Source of the DNA: Fen-1258 sp964441505
Lineage (GTDB): Bacteria; Bacteroidota; Ignavibacteria; Ignavibacteriales; Melioribacteraceae
NCBI GenBank assembly: GCA_964441505.1
Contig: CAYTUV010000008.1
Span: forward strand, 69,120-133,119
DNA length: 64,000 nucleotides
Direction: 5' to 3'
Shown here: piece by piece, positions 7,914-16,450 of the stretch
How positions within the stretch are numbered: position 1 is the first letter of the stretch
Layout: each line of letters opens with the position of its first letter
The notes under the pieces: generated by a model
Seen by the model: only the letters and a program-made list of their open reading frames with translations
What the model was told of the DNA's origin: nothing
The model's database searches: none
Position numbers and translations under genes: made by a program

Positions 7914-9143
7914 TTATTGCCTCTTACCTGCCATTGACATATTTGACTCGATCGGGAGCTCCAAACCTTTAAGAAGAAAATTCCAATACATCCATCTGAA
8001 CATTACCTTGCCGTAATGATTCATTTTTGTTTCTTCTAAAAGCGAAAAAGGCCCAATTCCCGGTAAAGGAAATTTTCCCGGCAGCGGTTCGGTATCATAA
8101 TTGAAGTCAATTAGAATTCCTTTTCCAAATCCGGATTCGATGAAACAGTTTGCATGCCCGTCAAATTTGGCTTGCGGTTCATGCCCTTCAATAACACTCA
8201 AAAAATTTTCTGTTAATATATCGGCTTGAAAGTGTGCTACCGATCCGGCTTTCGAACTTGGTAGATTGGTTGCGTCCCCAATAACAAAAATATTATCGTA
8301 ACCCTCTGCTTGTAATGTTTGTTTGTCAGTCGGTATAAAATTTAACTCATCTCCTAGACCACTCCTTGCAATTGCCTCATCTCCGGAATTTGTAGGGATT
8401 GTCACTAAGACATCAAACTCAACTTCATGTTCATCCCATGAAATTATTTTTTTATTTTCATTATCAACTCTCGCAATATTAAAATCAGTAGTCAGCCGAA
8501 TATTTTTTTTACTCAAAAAATCACCAAGAATTGAAGATGCTTTTGGTTTTGTAAACGCTCCCGGCAGCGGAGTTACAAAGTGGATATTAACTTTATCTCT
8601 AATTCCTTTCTCGGTGAAATATGAATCGGCGAGAAAAACAAATTCTAAAGGAGCAACAGGACATTTAATGGGCATCTCTGTGATATTAATAACAAGCTTT
8701 CCGCCATCCCATCGCTTGAAAAATTCTGCAAGTGCACACGCGCCCTCGATTGTGTAGAAATCAAAAATATTTTTGTACCAGTGGAGACCTTTCATTCCTT
8801 CAGTTTCATCCGGTTTTATCTTTGCACCCGTTGCTATTATTAAATAATCGTAAGTGATCACCATATTGTTTTTAAGAACAACACGGTTTTCTTTGGGCTC
8901 AATCTTATTTATCTCTGACATTATTACGTTAGAACCGGTAGGAAAAAAATCTCGCTTTGGTTTTATTACATCTTTGCGATTGTAGATCCCAAAAGGGATG
9001 AACAAAAATCCCGGTTGATAGTAATGTGTTTCATGTTGATCGACAATTGTTATTTGCCATTCATTTTTATCCAGCGCATTATTTAGTTTGTTCAACATCA
9101 TTGTACCGGCAGTTCCGGCGCCAAGAATTACAAGTTTTTTCAT
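7914..9143 (-). CDS. sqr: Sulfide:quinone oxidoreductase-like FAD flavoprotein
   Basis: Oxidises sulfide and passes electrons to quinone at the membrane (predicted). The 409-aa protein opens with the FAD motif LGAGTAG (7-13), has the ATGAKI segment (104-109) and the C-terminal FAD motif IFVIGDATNLP (285-295). Cys161 sits in MPIKCPVAPLEF, the redox-Cys context of SQR-type enzymes, and Cys333 (HANCF) is a candidate second redox cysteine. The C-terminal KVMFRWMYWNFLLKG helix is a plausible membrane anchor. SD GAGGTAG precedes the ATG. It directly follows the MerR gene and leads DUF1641, TusE and DsrE2. It could also be a related flavoprotein acting on polysulfide; exact type is inferred. Confidence 0.85.
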   Translation of the reverse strand: MKKLVILGAGTAGTMMLNKLNNALDKNEWQITIVDQHETHYYQPGFLFIPFGIYNRKDVIKPKRDFFPTGSNVIMSEINKIEPKENRVVLKNNMVITYDYLIIATGAKIKPDETEGMKGLHWYKNIFDFYTIEGACALAEFFKRWDGGKLVINITEMPIKCPVAPLEFVFLADSYFTEKGIRDKVNIHFVTPLPGAFTKPKASSILGDFLSKKNIRLTTDFNIARVDNENKKIISWDEHEVEFDVLVTIPTNSGDEAIARSGLGDELNFIPTDKQTLQAEGYDNIFVIGDATNLPSSKAGSVAHFQADILTENFLSVIEGHEPQAKFDGHANCFIESGFGKGILIDFNYDTEPLPGKFPLPGIGPFSLLEETKMNHYGKVMFRWMYWNFLLKGLELPIESNMSMAGKRQ

Positions 9144-9145
9144 CT

Positions 9146-9583
9146 CTACCTCGAAATAGATTTTATTAATTCTTTAATTGTACCGCACTGAGAATATTTT
9201 GAATAAACCTCGCAGCTTCTGCACTCTCTTTCCTTACATGTATTTTTATGATCGTAACTCCAGCAAGGTCTATGTGCGCCATTATATGCATCACAATTTT
9301 TTCGCTCTTCTTCAGAACACTTAACAATATCCCAACATGGAATCAGCGAGTAAATTGTTTTAATACCGTTAATGCTAATTTTTGCTTCGTTGATTGCATT
9401 TCGGATACATTGAATTCGATCAAGATCATCTTTTGAAAAAAGTCTTTGATTAGATTTATTTTTATGAGGAATGAATAAACCCTCCCGTTCATACATTCGA
9501 AGCGTGTGAACAGATATCTTTAGTAATCGTGCTGCAGTGCTAATTGAGTAGATGGGTTCAGACTGCTCTATATTTTTGTACAT
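9146..9583 (-). CDS. MerR family regulator with a Cys-rich C-terminal sensor region
   Basis: Transcription regulator of 145 aa. Residues 11-80 form a MerR-type winged HTH (YSISTAARLLKISVHTLRMY, EREGLFIP, RLFSKDDLDRI). The C-terminal half has eight cysteines (83, 89, 97, 107, 116, 121, 124, 133) in a PCWDIVKC ... PCWSY ... CRSCEVY arrangement, resembling the Cys/Trp-rich 'two-CW' motif seen in other signalling proteins. It could bind metal or an Fe-S cluster, or sense sulfide or persulfide through thiols (inference). AGGAG precedes the ATG. It is the first gene of the sulfur operon, with 2 nt to the SQR-like gene, so it probably controls that operon and itself. Confidence 0.85.
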   Translation of the reverse strand: MYKNIEQSEPIYSISTAARLLKISVHTLRMYEREGLFIPHKNKSNQRLFSKDDLDRIQCIRNAINEAKISINGIKTIYSLIPCWDIVKCSEEERKNCDAYNGAHRPCWSYDHKNTCKERECRSCEVYSKYSQCGTIKELIKSISR

Positions 9584-9598
9584 GATTTCTCCTAATTA

Positions 9599-9618
9599 TT
9601 GATATTTATAAATATCAA
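9599..9618. promoter_or_regulatory. Perfect 20-bp palindrome upstream of the merR-sqr operon
   Basis: TTGATATTTATAAATATCAA is a perfect inverted repeat. It ends 15 nt before the merR start codon, just upstream of the AGGAG ribosome site, and is a likely operator for this regulator or another one. FNR boxes have TTGAT-N4-ATCAA; here the spacing is N10, so FNR is not a good match. Confidence 0.6.
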
Positions 9619-9635
9619 CTTACATGCTATATATA

Positions 9636-9654
9636 CTTACTCACATTTTGTAAG
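9636..9654. promoter_or_regulatory. Second dyad (CTTAC-N9-GTAAG) upstream of merR
   Basis: CTTAC...GTAAG arms separated by 9 nt, with another ACTTAC at 9617-9622. It lies where the promoter of the merR-sqr operon should be, near the TATATA run at 9628-9633, and may be the MerR-type operator. The rest of 9661-9833 shows no gene or clear signal. Confidence 0.4.
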
Positions 9655-9833
9655 ATTTGATGTAAAAATCGAACAAAAGATTCTAACATCCAAGAATAAA
9701 AAATAAAATAATTGCGTTTTTAACTTAAAAATGGATTTTAGATCGGAATAAGATGAACGAGTGTTTTGATAAACATTGACTGGCTTGTTGAATCACCACT
9801 TTGGAAGTATGCACTGTTTACTGAGTTTCGACT

Positions 9834-10695
9834 TTACATTGATAAATTCAAATAGAGTTCTTTCATTACTTGAGTTTTAGATGAATGGCACGTAAGACAT
9901 CAAGTGCCAACAGTTAGAATTTTTCTTTGTTCGCCAAATGAGAAAGGGCGTGTCTTATCGCGAGTGGTCGAATTATAACTACACTCTCTAAACTCTCTAA
10001 GAAAACCAATCCATGCATCTTCCGGAAGTTTATCATTTTTAACTGCGGGTACTTTGGTGTAAAGAACCATGTACCAACACCATCTGTAATTTTGTATTCC
10101 AGTTTTCCTCTGCCATATCCCAGTGCAGCAGAATTGTTATGACACGATTCGCATGAACGTGTTTGTTTTCTGATAGTGTGTGAAAAGCCCGGTGCGAATA
10201 ATCTTTTAAATATTGGTTTCTCGTTTTTTGATTTGTCCCTGTTGATCGTCAATATCATTCCAGGAATGAACTCTTCAACAGTTCTCTTTATCTTTTCATT
10301 TACATCTTTTGATTCACGTATACCGAGTACAGCTGCTTCTGCCAATAGATCTTTCGGATATTCAAGCCATTCTCCTTTTAATTCTTTGTTAGCCAAAAGA
10401 TCGAACATAGTTCCCTCCTTTTAATACTCTGTATAACAACCAATGCACTGAGGTGACCACAAATTATGACATGTAGTACATGATAAATTTTTTTTGCGTG
10501 GTTGCAATGATACAAACATCTAAAGGTATTTTGATTTCAGAAACCTGCTCGGATAATCTTTTTATTATAAATGATTTGCTGTCTTTGGTTAATGCATTAA
10601 TAAGAGGAAAACCATTTTTACTGACTGTCTGGTAATTTCGATTATTGTCATCAAGATTTTTCAGTTCAGCAATTTTTCTGGATTCATAATCAAAA
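9834..10695 (-). pseudogene. C-terminal remnant of a multiheme cytochrome c, broken by frameshifts
   Basis: Remains of a multiheme cytochrome can be read through three frames. From 10695 the frame FDYESRKIAELKNLDD runs to about 10525; a shift gives SCTTCHNLW and CIGCY (one CxxCH motif and one decayed to CxxCY) ending at a TAA near 10422. A 164-codon open stretch (10408-9914) then carries RSCESCHNNSAALGYG and WFFTPKYP. In another frame from about 10040 the family tail continues as KLPEDAWIGFLREF, then an in-frame TGA, CLTCHSSK, and a final stop at 9834. Reading order matches a known type of membrane-anchored multiheme cytochromes. Several independent lesions argue for a dead gene rather than one sequencing error. 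Confidence 0.75.
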
Positions 10696-11031
10696 TCACT
10701 TAGCTTTTGTGTTTTTTGTTAATCTGTTATCAAGATGACAGCCATAGCATCCTATTTTCTCCGGGTTATGAGATTCTTCCACTCCTTTCATACCATCATG
10801 GCATTTTACACAACCTTCTCTACGATCTAATATTAGAGGTATATCTGTAAACGCAGATTCATCAACTCCTGTTTGTTTCTTCAACTGTTCAATGCGATAT
10901 TTTCCCGCTTTTTCATCAACGGGTACATTGATATACCAATACACACCGTAGATGAAGAATGCAGCCGCTAACGAAACAAAAAAGTAAGATGTTAATAGAA
11001 ATTTGATATTTGGTTTATGTCGTTTTCTCAT
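10696..11031 (-). pseudogene. N-terminal fragment of the same multiheme cytochrome c
   Basis: An open stretch encoding a basic N-terminus, one transmembrane helix (LLTSYFFVSLAAAFFIYGVYW) and two heme sites, CVKCH and CYGCH, then a TGA at 10696. The sequence continues in a shifted frame as the remnant downstream. Compared with full-length relatives, which carry many hemes over several hundred residues, the central part appears deleted. Translation could start at ATG 11031 (MRKRHKPN) or an earlier in-frame codon at 11064; the ribosome site is weak and the start overlaps mobA. A short two-heme, membrane-anchored protein could still be made, but a functional role is doubtful. Confidence 0.6.
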
Positions 11032-11653
11032 TCTGAAATTTTTTTTTAATAAAATCGTAATCATCGGTTGTGTTCATATTGAAGAAAATATTTTCATTGA
11101 AGAAAGTAAGGCACTCGGTTTCAATATTGTCTGCATTCGCATTTTCAATTAACTGTTTTACGCTGGTGCTAATTTTTCCGTTATTGTTTTTAGACCCAGC
11201 CGAATCGTTTACCATTTTCTCAATGATAGAAATTACTGATTTATGATAGACCCCACAAAGATACTGAGATCTTCCGTTGGCGAAAGGAATGGAGATCTGC
11301 TTTGTAGAATTAAATTCGACTATATAGCGGATCATTTCCTCAGACATTAAAGGCATATCGCAGGTGAGAATAAAATTTTTCTCTGTTTTTGATGCAGCCA
11401 GGGTTGCATGGATTCCCGAGATCGGACCAAAACCTTTGTAAATATCTGCAACCATTGGTGAACTGATAAAATTATAGCTTTCAAAATCATTTGTGCTGAT
11501 CAAAATATTTTGAAAGAGCCGCGACATTAAAGTAGATAATCGTTCAATTATAGATTTGTTGCCAATCTTTAATAAACCTTTATCAACTCCCATTCTGGAA
11601 CTCAATCCGCCGGAAAGAATTATTCCGGTTATGTCTGAATATTTTTCTTTCAA
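11015..11653 (-). CDS. mobA: Molybdenum cofactor guanylyltransferase
   Basis: Adds GMP to molybdopterin to form the bis-MGD cofactor of DMSO-reductase-family enzymes. The 212-aa protein has the nucleotide-binding motif LSGGLSSRMGVDKGLL (13-28) and the metal-site LTCDMPLM (about 97-104), as expected for MobA, and is of normal length. It overlaps the start of the cytochrome fragment by 17 nt, so the two were once one operon; the cytochrome may have served a molybdoenzyme (inference). No molybdoenzyme gene is in the window. MocA (CTP-specific) is an alternative, but the 'SRMG.DKG' form favours MobA. Confidence 0.85.
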   Translation of the reverse strand: MKEKYSDITGIILSGGLSSRMGVDKGLLKIGNKSIIERLSTLMSRLFQNILISTNDFESYNFISSPMVADIYKGFGPISGIHATLAASKTEKNFILTCDMPLMSEEMIRYIVEFNSTKQISIPFANGRSQYLCGVYHKSVISIIEKMVNDSAGSKNNNGKISTSVKQLIENANADNIETECLTFFNENIFFNMNTTDDYDFIKKKFQNEKTT

Positions 11654-11718
11654 TCAATTTCTCAAAAAGTGTAATTGAAAATAAGAGGTGAGCTTTTGAA
11701 TACAAAACATATCTAGAC

Positions 11719-11743
11719 AAAAGAGGCGCAAAAGACGCGCCTC
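11719..11743 (-). terminator. Intrinsic terminator after the 11769 gene
   Basis: On the minus strand GAGGCGC, a 7-nt loop and GCGCCTC are followed by TTTTG. It sits between the membrane protein at 11769 and mobA and would separate their transcripts. Confidence 0.7.
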
Positions 11744-11768
11744 CCTAAAATATACCATGCTAATGTGT

Positions 11769-12182
11769 CTAAGCTGCTTTTGGTTTATAGATTACGGATG
11801 TAACAACGCCAAGCAGTATCATTTGTATAGCGCCATAAATAAACCATTGCAGAGATAGTGTGTACGGAATTGGATATACTACGTTTTGTGCAACTGCGGA
11901 CATAAAATTCATGAACAATGCTATATAAACTCCATAACGGACTCCTTCCAAAAGTCCTTTGTTCTGGTATCCTTTAATGAAGATAAATACAAAAAAGAAT
12001 GACCAAACCAGATCGGCAATCCACATTCTCCACATCATCCTATTCATTTCTTCCATAGGACGGAAAATGTTTGCCAGACCCTCATAAGTTTTAGAAAGAA
12101 GAACACTGTGTATGAGGAATCCTGTTGCTTCCAGGAGGATAAAAACTACAATTACAGAAATAATCATTTTCTTTGTGTTCAT
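11769..12182 (-). CDS. Small four-helix membrane protein, unknown function
   Basis: A 137-aa protein with four predicted transmembrane helices at about residues 6-26, 56-72, 83-100 and 110-130. A Met-rich loop FRPMEEMNRMMWRMW lies between the first two. The overall shape recalls small DUF-type integral membrane proteins (DUF1761-like), but I do not recognise it firmly. AAAGGAG precedes the ATG. It is transcribed alone, with a terminator just downstream. Confidence 0.6.
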   Translation of the reverse strand: MNTKKMIISVIVVFILLEATGFLIHSVLLSKTYEGLANIFRPMEEMNRMMWRMWIADLVWSFFFVFIFIKGYQNKGLLEGVRYGVYIALFMNFMSAVAQNVVYPIPYTLSLQWFIYGAIQMILLGVVTSVIYKPKAA

Positions 12183-12278
12183 GTATAACTCCTTTTAATT
12201 AGTTAAGTAGTTATTTGACCGGAGTAAGAACATTTTTTAAAAATAATTCATTACATAATATTATTGCCAACAAATTAA

Positions 12279-12827
12279 TTAAACATGTCTCCAGCTGAAT
12301 TCGCTCATGTCCAAATCCTCTTCATCAAGCGCACCGCGGACTAAAATATTATGTATTTCTTCACGCGTTAGACGATCATTGATATCCAATTTATCAAATA
12401 AAGTGTTGATATATCCTCTCACCATATAAAAACCGCCGAGTGCAAAATAGTTGCTAATAATACCGAAAAATTCAACTGTATTTTTTTTATCCAATCCCTC
12501 TATTATCTCCGGGTGTTCAATCATGAATGACCAGAACGCTTTTTTGCTGATATAGAGAGCGTAATTTAGTTCGCTCAACGGAAAGCCTTCTTTATATCTT
12601 TCTGAACCTACACTGGCAAAAAATTTTTCAGCCTCATCATTTTGAGCGCCATTCTTTAACCAGTCAATAAGATGAGTATACGTAGCTTCTTCTCTAACTA
12701 TTACTTTTTCGGGATCGAGTTTATGGTAGGTCTTCATGTAATCGGTGTTCTTAACTTGATCGAAATAATTACCGGCTATTTTATGCTTGTGCTGGTTAAT
12801 CAGATTAGTAATGTTAATAAAATCCAT
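12279..12827 (-). CDS. Stand-alone RsbRD-like N-terminal (helical sensor) domain protein
   Basis: An all-helical 182-aa cytoplasmic protein. The pattern of an N-terminal helix with IAGNYFDQV, a central SVGSERYKEGFPLSELNYALYISKKAFW and a long C-terminal helix resembles the N-terminal regulatory domain of RsbRD-type proteins and of some histidine kinases; no kinase or STAS domain follows. The last 15 residues are acidic (DEEDLDMSE). A regulatory or sensory role is inferred from this resemblance only. The ATG at 12827 has AGGCTAT-like weak upstream sequence. It stands alone between two unrelated genes. Confidence 0.55.
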   Translation of the reverse strand: MDFINITNLINQHKHKIAGNYFDQVKNTDYMKTYHKLDPEKVIVREEATYTHLIDWLKNGAQNDEAEKFFASVGSERYKEGFPLSELNYALYISKKAFWSFMIEHPEIIEGLDKKNTVEFFGIISNYFALGGFYMVRGYINTLFDKLDINDRLTREEIHNILVRGALDEEDLDMSEFSWRHV

Positions 12828-12905
12828 ATAGCCTCCATGTTTGTACTACAAAATATTACATCACCTGTTAATCGTCAATAGAATTGTTAGAATAATTACG
12901 ATTTA

Positions 12906-13595
12906 TCAAACAAGATTTAAGTATTCATTCCAGATTTTGTACAATTCGAATGTTGCCTTAACGTCTGCCTGGCAGTAAATAGCAATATCTTTCATTCTCC
13001 CAGCACGGTAAAGTTCTTTTACATCCATTCCGGTAATTCCTTTTGACTTGGGAGACTCAACTCCAAAAGCCTGACAATAAAAATCAAGATTGAATTTTTT
13101 TGTTAGTCCGTAAAAGGTTAACTGTTCAAGCAGATCAATATGATGGGATGAGTCAAACCGGTTTTTTAAAAAATTCTTTGTCGGCTTTATTTTGTTGACT
13201 GCAGAGCGAATCATTATGAAAGGCAGATCAAAATTTCTTCCGTTAAATGAAATCATCTTCTCGGCTTGACTGGCATACTTCCAAAAATATTTCAGCATTT
13301 GCTGCTCATCTGCCGGTTTGTACTTTGTAATCTTTTCCTCGGCAATCCATTCATCGTTTTCACTGTTCTCATAGAGAACGATTGCCCTTTCCTTTTCAGT
13401 ATTAAATAAACCGATAGAGATAATTTTTGCGGTATAAGGATATAAACTTAAATACCGTTTCGATTCATCAACCAGTTCACTTTTCTTCTGAGGATCTTTT
13501 TCTGATTCCGTGTAACGCAGCAGGAATTCCTGCTGGGATTCGGAGAGAGATTCAAAATCTACTCCAACTGTTTCGATATCAAAGACAAGATTCAT
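12906..13595 (-). CDS. 3'-5' exonuclease, PolB-like exo2 family
   Basis: DEDD-fold exonuclease of 229 aa, a stand-alone version of the DNA polymerase B proofreading domain. ExoI is FDIETVG (5-11, Asp and Glu for metal), ExoII is SFNGRNFDLPF (about 127-137) and the C-terminal motif is IAIYCQADVKAT, supplying the last Asp. HIDLLEQL is also a family feature. The substrate (DNA or RNA) is not known for this group. It is divergent from the acyltransferase gene at 13742. The 146-nt gap contains TTTGAT-ATC-ATCAAA, a short dyad of unknown meaning. Confidence 0.8.
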   Translation of the reverse strand: MNLVFDIETVGVDFESLSESQQEFLLRYTESEKDPQKKSELVDESKRYLSLYPYTAKIISIGLFNTEKERAIVLYENSENDEWIAEEKITKYKPADEQQMLKYFWKYASQAEKMISFNGRNFDLPFIMIRSAVNKIKPTKNFLKNRFDSSHHIDLLEQLTFYGLTKKFNLDFYCQAFGVESPKSKGITGMDVKELYRAGRMKDIAIYCQADVKATFELYKIWNEYLNLV

Positions 13596-13741
13596 AATTC
13601 CCCTTCTATTTACTTGTGTTGATGATAAACTAATAAATTTTTGCCAGATTTGATATCATCAAAATGATCAAAGCGTTTAAATTCCTTTATTGAAAAAAAT
13701 ATTTATTCATTATCTTAAAGCCAATATTTTCGGGAATCGAG

Positions 13742-14872
13742 ATGAGTGCTAAAAACCGCGCATTATTTATTGATCTATTGAAAGGACTTGCATTAATCGT
13801 AATGATCGAGGTGCATGTAGTCAATTCGCTTCTGATGCCGGCTCTTAAGCATACATGGCTGTTTGACCGGTTAAATTATATTAACGGCTTGGTTGCACCA
13901 TCCTTCTGTTTCGCCTCCGGTTTGGTTTTTGTTTTATCTCTTGAAAAGGGAGTGGAACAGCTAAGGACTTTCGGTAAAGATTTTTGGCGAAAGATGTCCA
14001 GAATCGGATTGATTTTTTTAGCAGGTTACACACTTCATCTCCCCTATTTCTCATTTACTAAACTTCTCCACAATCAGACACAACCAATTCTTGAAAGTTT
14101 GTACACGGTAGACATTCTTCAGGTAATATCCACCGGCCTTCTGGTTTTACTTCTTGCACGGATATTTATTAGAAGCGAAAACAGCTTCTACAATTTCTCT
14201 TTTGCAGCAACAGTTCTTGTGTTGATTTTAAGTCCCATCATGTGGAGAGTGGATTTTTCAAACTACATGCCTTTATTCTTTTCTAATTATCTGAACAAAA
14301 TGCACGGGTCACTTTTTCCCGTTTTTCCGTGGTGGATTTTTATCTTCAGCGGGGCTTATGTTGCAAAATATTATATTAAGGCAAGGCAAAGTAATTCTGA
14401 GAAAGAATTTGCCAGAAGACTGATTATTCTTGGAGTTGTATTCTATTTGATTAGCGTTTTATTCTTGTATGTCATTGTACCTTTATTACAAATAGGAACC
14501 CGTCCAAATCCATTCTTCTTTTTTGAACGTCTTGGAAGTATTTTATTTCTGCTTGGAGTCTTCTGGTTTTTTCTACACAAAAAAGAGAACTATAAGTCGC
14601 TCATTCTTGATGTCAGCCGGGAATCGCTATTAATTTATTGGCTACACCTTCAACTGATCTACCGGGAAATTTTCTGGGGAAAAAGTTTAGTACAAATAGC
14701 CCAACAGAATTATAATTTTGGAGAGTGCTTTCTTATTACAGCTGCATTAATTGTGTTGATGATTGGGATTGCTAAAATGTGGGGCATACTTAAAAAGAAA
14801 TATCCCGCTCAATGCCGATGGGCAACAATTTCTATTATAAGCATCGGATTTTTAGTTTTTCTTGTGCGCTAA
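13742..14872 (+). CDS. Membrane acyltransferase of the DUF1624 / HGSNAT-catalytic-like family
   Basis: Polytopic inner-membrane protein, 376 aa, about ten transmembrane helices. It opens with RALFIDLLKGLALIVMIEVHVVN, the typical RxxxxDxxxGLAxxxMxxxH signature of DUF1624/heparan-alpha-glucosaminide N-acetyltransferase-like proteins, including the conserved His near residue 25; LIYWLHLQLIY near residue 300 is also a typical element. Such proteins are thought to transfer acetyl groups across or at the membrane to sugars; the substrate here is unknown. GAATCGAG before the ATG is a modest ribosome site. It ends overlapping the converging thioesterase gene by 4 nt. Confidence 0.75.
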   Translation: MSAKNRALFIDLLKGLALIVMIEVHVVNSLLMPALKHTWLFDRLNYINGLVAPSFCFASGLVFVLSLEKGVEQLRTFGKDFWRKMSRIGLIFLAGYTLHLPYFSFTKLLHNQTQPILESLYTVDILQVISTGLLVLLLARIFIRSENSFYNFSFAATVLVLILSPIMWRVDFSNYMPLFFSNYLNKMHGSLFPVFPWWIFIFSGAYVAKYYIKARQSNSEKEFARRLIILGVVFYLISVLFLYVIVPLLQIGTRPNPFFFFERLGSILFLLGVFWFFLHKKENYKSLILDVSRESLLIYWLHLQLIYREIFWGKSLVQIAQQNYNFGECFLITAALIVLMIGIAKMWGILKKKYPAQCRWATISIISIGFLVFLVR

Positions 14873-15321
14873 ATAGATTTTAGAATTTCAACCTGCCGCT
14901 CAAATTTTTGAACGGCATCGTAGAATTCCTGCGGAATTGGTATCGTTTTTTTCGTAATTCGATCTATATACACAACAACACCGCCACCGCGTGCAATTAT
15001 TTTTTTACTCTTCACTTTCTCAACAAGATGCTTAAATCCAAAACTTGAGTTCTTAATAAAATGTATCCTTGTGTAGATATTCAATTCATCATCTAAATAT
15101 GCCGAATCGATATAATCGCAATTGTTATGAACCATTATAAAGAACGAATTACCCTCCAGCAATTCCTTGAGTGCAAAATTCTTTTTAATATCCTGAACAT
15201 ATTTGATGCGAGCGTCTTCAAAATAATTGAAGTACACTGCATTGTTGCAAACACCAAGTAAATCAACTTCGTGAAAACGAACAACTTCGATTATTTTGTG
15301 ATTATAGTTCGAGATTTCCAT
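14869..15321 (-). CDS. Acyl-CoA thioesterase, 4HBT hotdog family
   Basis: Hotdog-fold thioesterase of 150 aa. The N-terminal motif VVRFHEVDLLGVCNNAVYFNYFEDAR carries the conserved Asp and the Asn/Tyr residues of the 4-hydroxybenzoyl-CoA thioesterase / YbgC group. It hydrolyses acyl-CoA esters; the natural substrate is not apparent. It lies downstream of ltaE with a 97-nt gap that contains a repeat, so it may be read through from the era operon. Its 3' end overlaps the converging acyltransferase by 4 nt. Confidence 0.8.
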   Translation of the reverse strand: MEISNYNHKIIEVVRFHEVDLLGVCNNAVYFNYFEDARIKYVQDIKKNFALKELLEGNSFFIMVHNNCDYIDSAYLDDELNIYTRIHFIKNSSFGFKHLVEKVKSKKIIARGGGVVVYIDRITKKTIPIPQEFYDAVQKFERQVEILKSI

Positions 15322-15350
15322 TTGGCTCCAATTAGTTTATCTCTTGCTCA

Positions 15351-15409
15351 TGATCTTATTCTAAATCATGCTCTATTAAAAAGATTATGAGCATGAGCAC
15401 GATCAAGAA
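15351..15409. repeat. Inverted intergenic repeat of the TTGCTCATGATC / GAGCATGAGC family
   Basis: CTTGCTCATGATCTTATTC faces GATTATGAGCATGAGCACGATCAAG, forming a quasi-palindrome in the gap between ltaE and the thioesterase. Related words occur at 3574-3600 and 52025-52103. Confidence 0.6.
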
Positions 15410-15418
15410 GAAGAAACA

Positions 15419-16450
15419 TTATGACAAAATTTTCTCAATTATTTTTACCGCTTGATCAATTTCTTCAATTGATACATCCATGTGCATGACCGCTCTTATC
15501 ACCCCGACTTTCCCAGTTCCCAGCATTAATCCGTTCTCTTTGCATTTGTTCAGGAAATCCTCAACAGAAACATCTTTGGGCGTGAGCATAACAATATTCG
15601 TTTGAACTGATCCCATATCAACGGTAACGTTTTGAAGTTTCGAAAGATCCTTTGCAAAAACCTGAGCCTTTTCGTGATCTTCCCTCAAACGAGGAATATT
15701 ATTTTTCAGGGCATACAAACCTGCCGCAGCAAGAATACCAACCTGACGCATTCCGCCGCCCCAACCTTTGCGTACACGAAAGGCTTGCTTAATAAAATCT
15801 TTTGATCCGGCGATGATAGATCCGATAGGCGCACCCAACCCTTTAGAGAGACAACAGGAGATGGTATCAAAATGCTTCGCATATTCTGCAGGAGAAATTC
15901 CTGTGGCCACGGAAGCATTCCAGATTCTCGCGCCATCAAGATGAAATGATAAATTGTACTTCTTAGCCAAATCCGCAAGCGAGATAATATTTTCAATCGG
16001 ATTAATTGTTCCGCCGGCACGGTTGTGAGTGTTCTCCACTTCAATAACTCTTGTATGCGCCATATAGTAAGCGCTTTCAGGACGGATCAACGGTTCAACC
16101 TGTTCAGGTGTGAATACACCCTGAGCGCCATCAACTAAACTCAGTTGAATTCCGCTCAATGCCGCAGGCGAGCCGGATTCATATTGAAAAATGTGCGCGT
16201 CTTTTTCACATATAACTTCATCACCGGGTTGTGTTAATACATTCAGACAAATCTGATTACCCATCACTCCGCTTGGAACAAAGAGTGCTGCCTCCTTACC
16301 AAGAAGTCCAGCAGCATAACTTTCCAATTCGTTAGCAGTGGGATCTTCTTTATAAACATCATCTCCAACTTCTGCTTCATACATAGCCTTTCGCATTTCC
16401 GGTGACGGCTTCGTTAGTGTATCGCTTCTTAAATCAATAACTTTTTTCAT
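15419..16450 (-). CDS. ltaE: Low-specificity L-threonine aldolase
   Basis: PLP-dependent fold-type I aldolase cleaving L-threonine or allo-threonine to glycine and acetaldehyde. The 343-aa protein starts IDLRSDTLTKPSPEMRKAM, a family signature, and has the PLP-Asp in LHLDGARIWNA (about 170-180) and the Schiff-base Lys in CLSKGLGAP (about 200). Length is normal. The ATG at 16450 overlaps the end of lnt by 4 nt, so it is translated from the era-lnt operon. Other beta-eliminating lyases share the fold, but the signatures favour threonine aldolase. Confidence 0.92.
   Translation of the reverse strand: MKKVIDLRSDTLTKPSPEMRKAMYEAEVGDDVYKEDPTANELESYAAGLLGKEAALFVPSGVMGNQICLNVLTQPGDEVICEKDAHIFQYESGSPAALSGIQLSLVDGAQGVFTPEQVEPLIRPESAYYMAHTRVIEVENTHNRAGGTINPIENIISLADLAKKYNLSFHLDGARIWNASVATGISPAEYAKHFDTISCCLSKGLGAPIGSIIAGSKDFIKQAFRVRKGWGGGMRQVGILAAAGLYALKNNIPRLREDHEKAQVFAKDLSKLQNVTVDMGSVQTNIVMLTPKDVSVEDFLNKCKENGLMLGTGKVGVIRAVMHMDVSIEEIDQAVKIIEKILS

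Noticed and set aside
9599..9618. Palindrome as an FNR/CRP site
   Set aside because: The TTGAT and ATCAA arms are 10 nt apart rather than 4, so the spacing does not fit.
9834..9900. In-frame TGA before CLTCH in the cytochrome remnant as a selenocysteine codon
   Set aside because: Other frameshifts and a lost heme site lie nearby, the family has no Sec at this place, and no SECIS-like hairpin directly after the TGA is evident.
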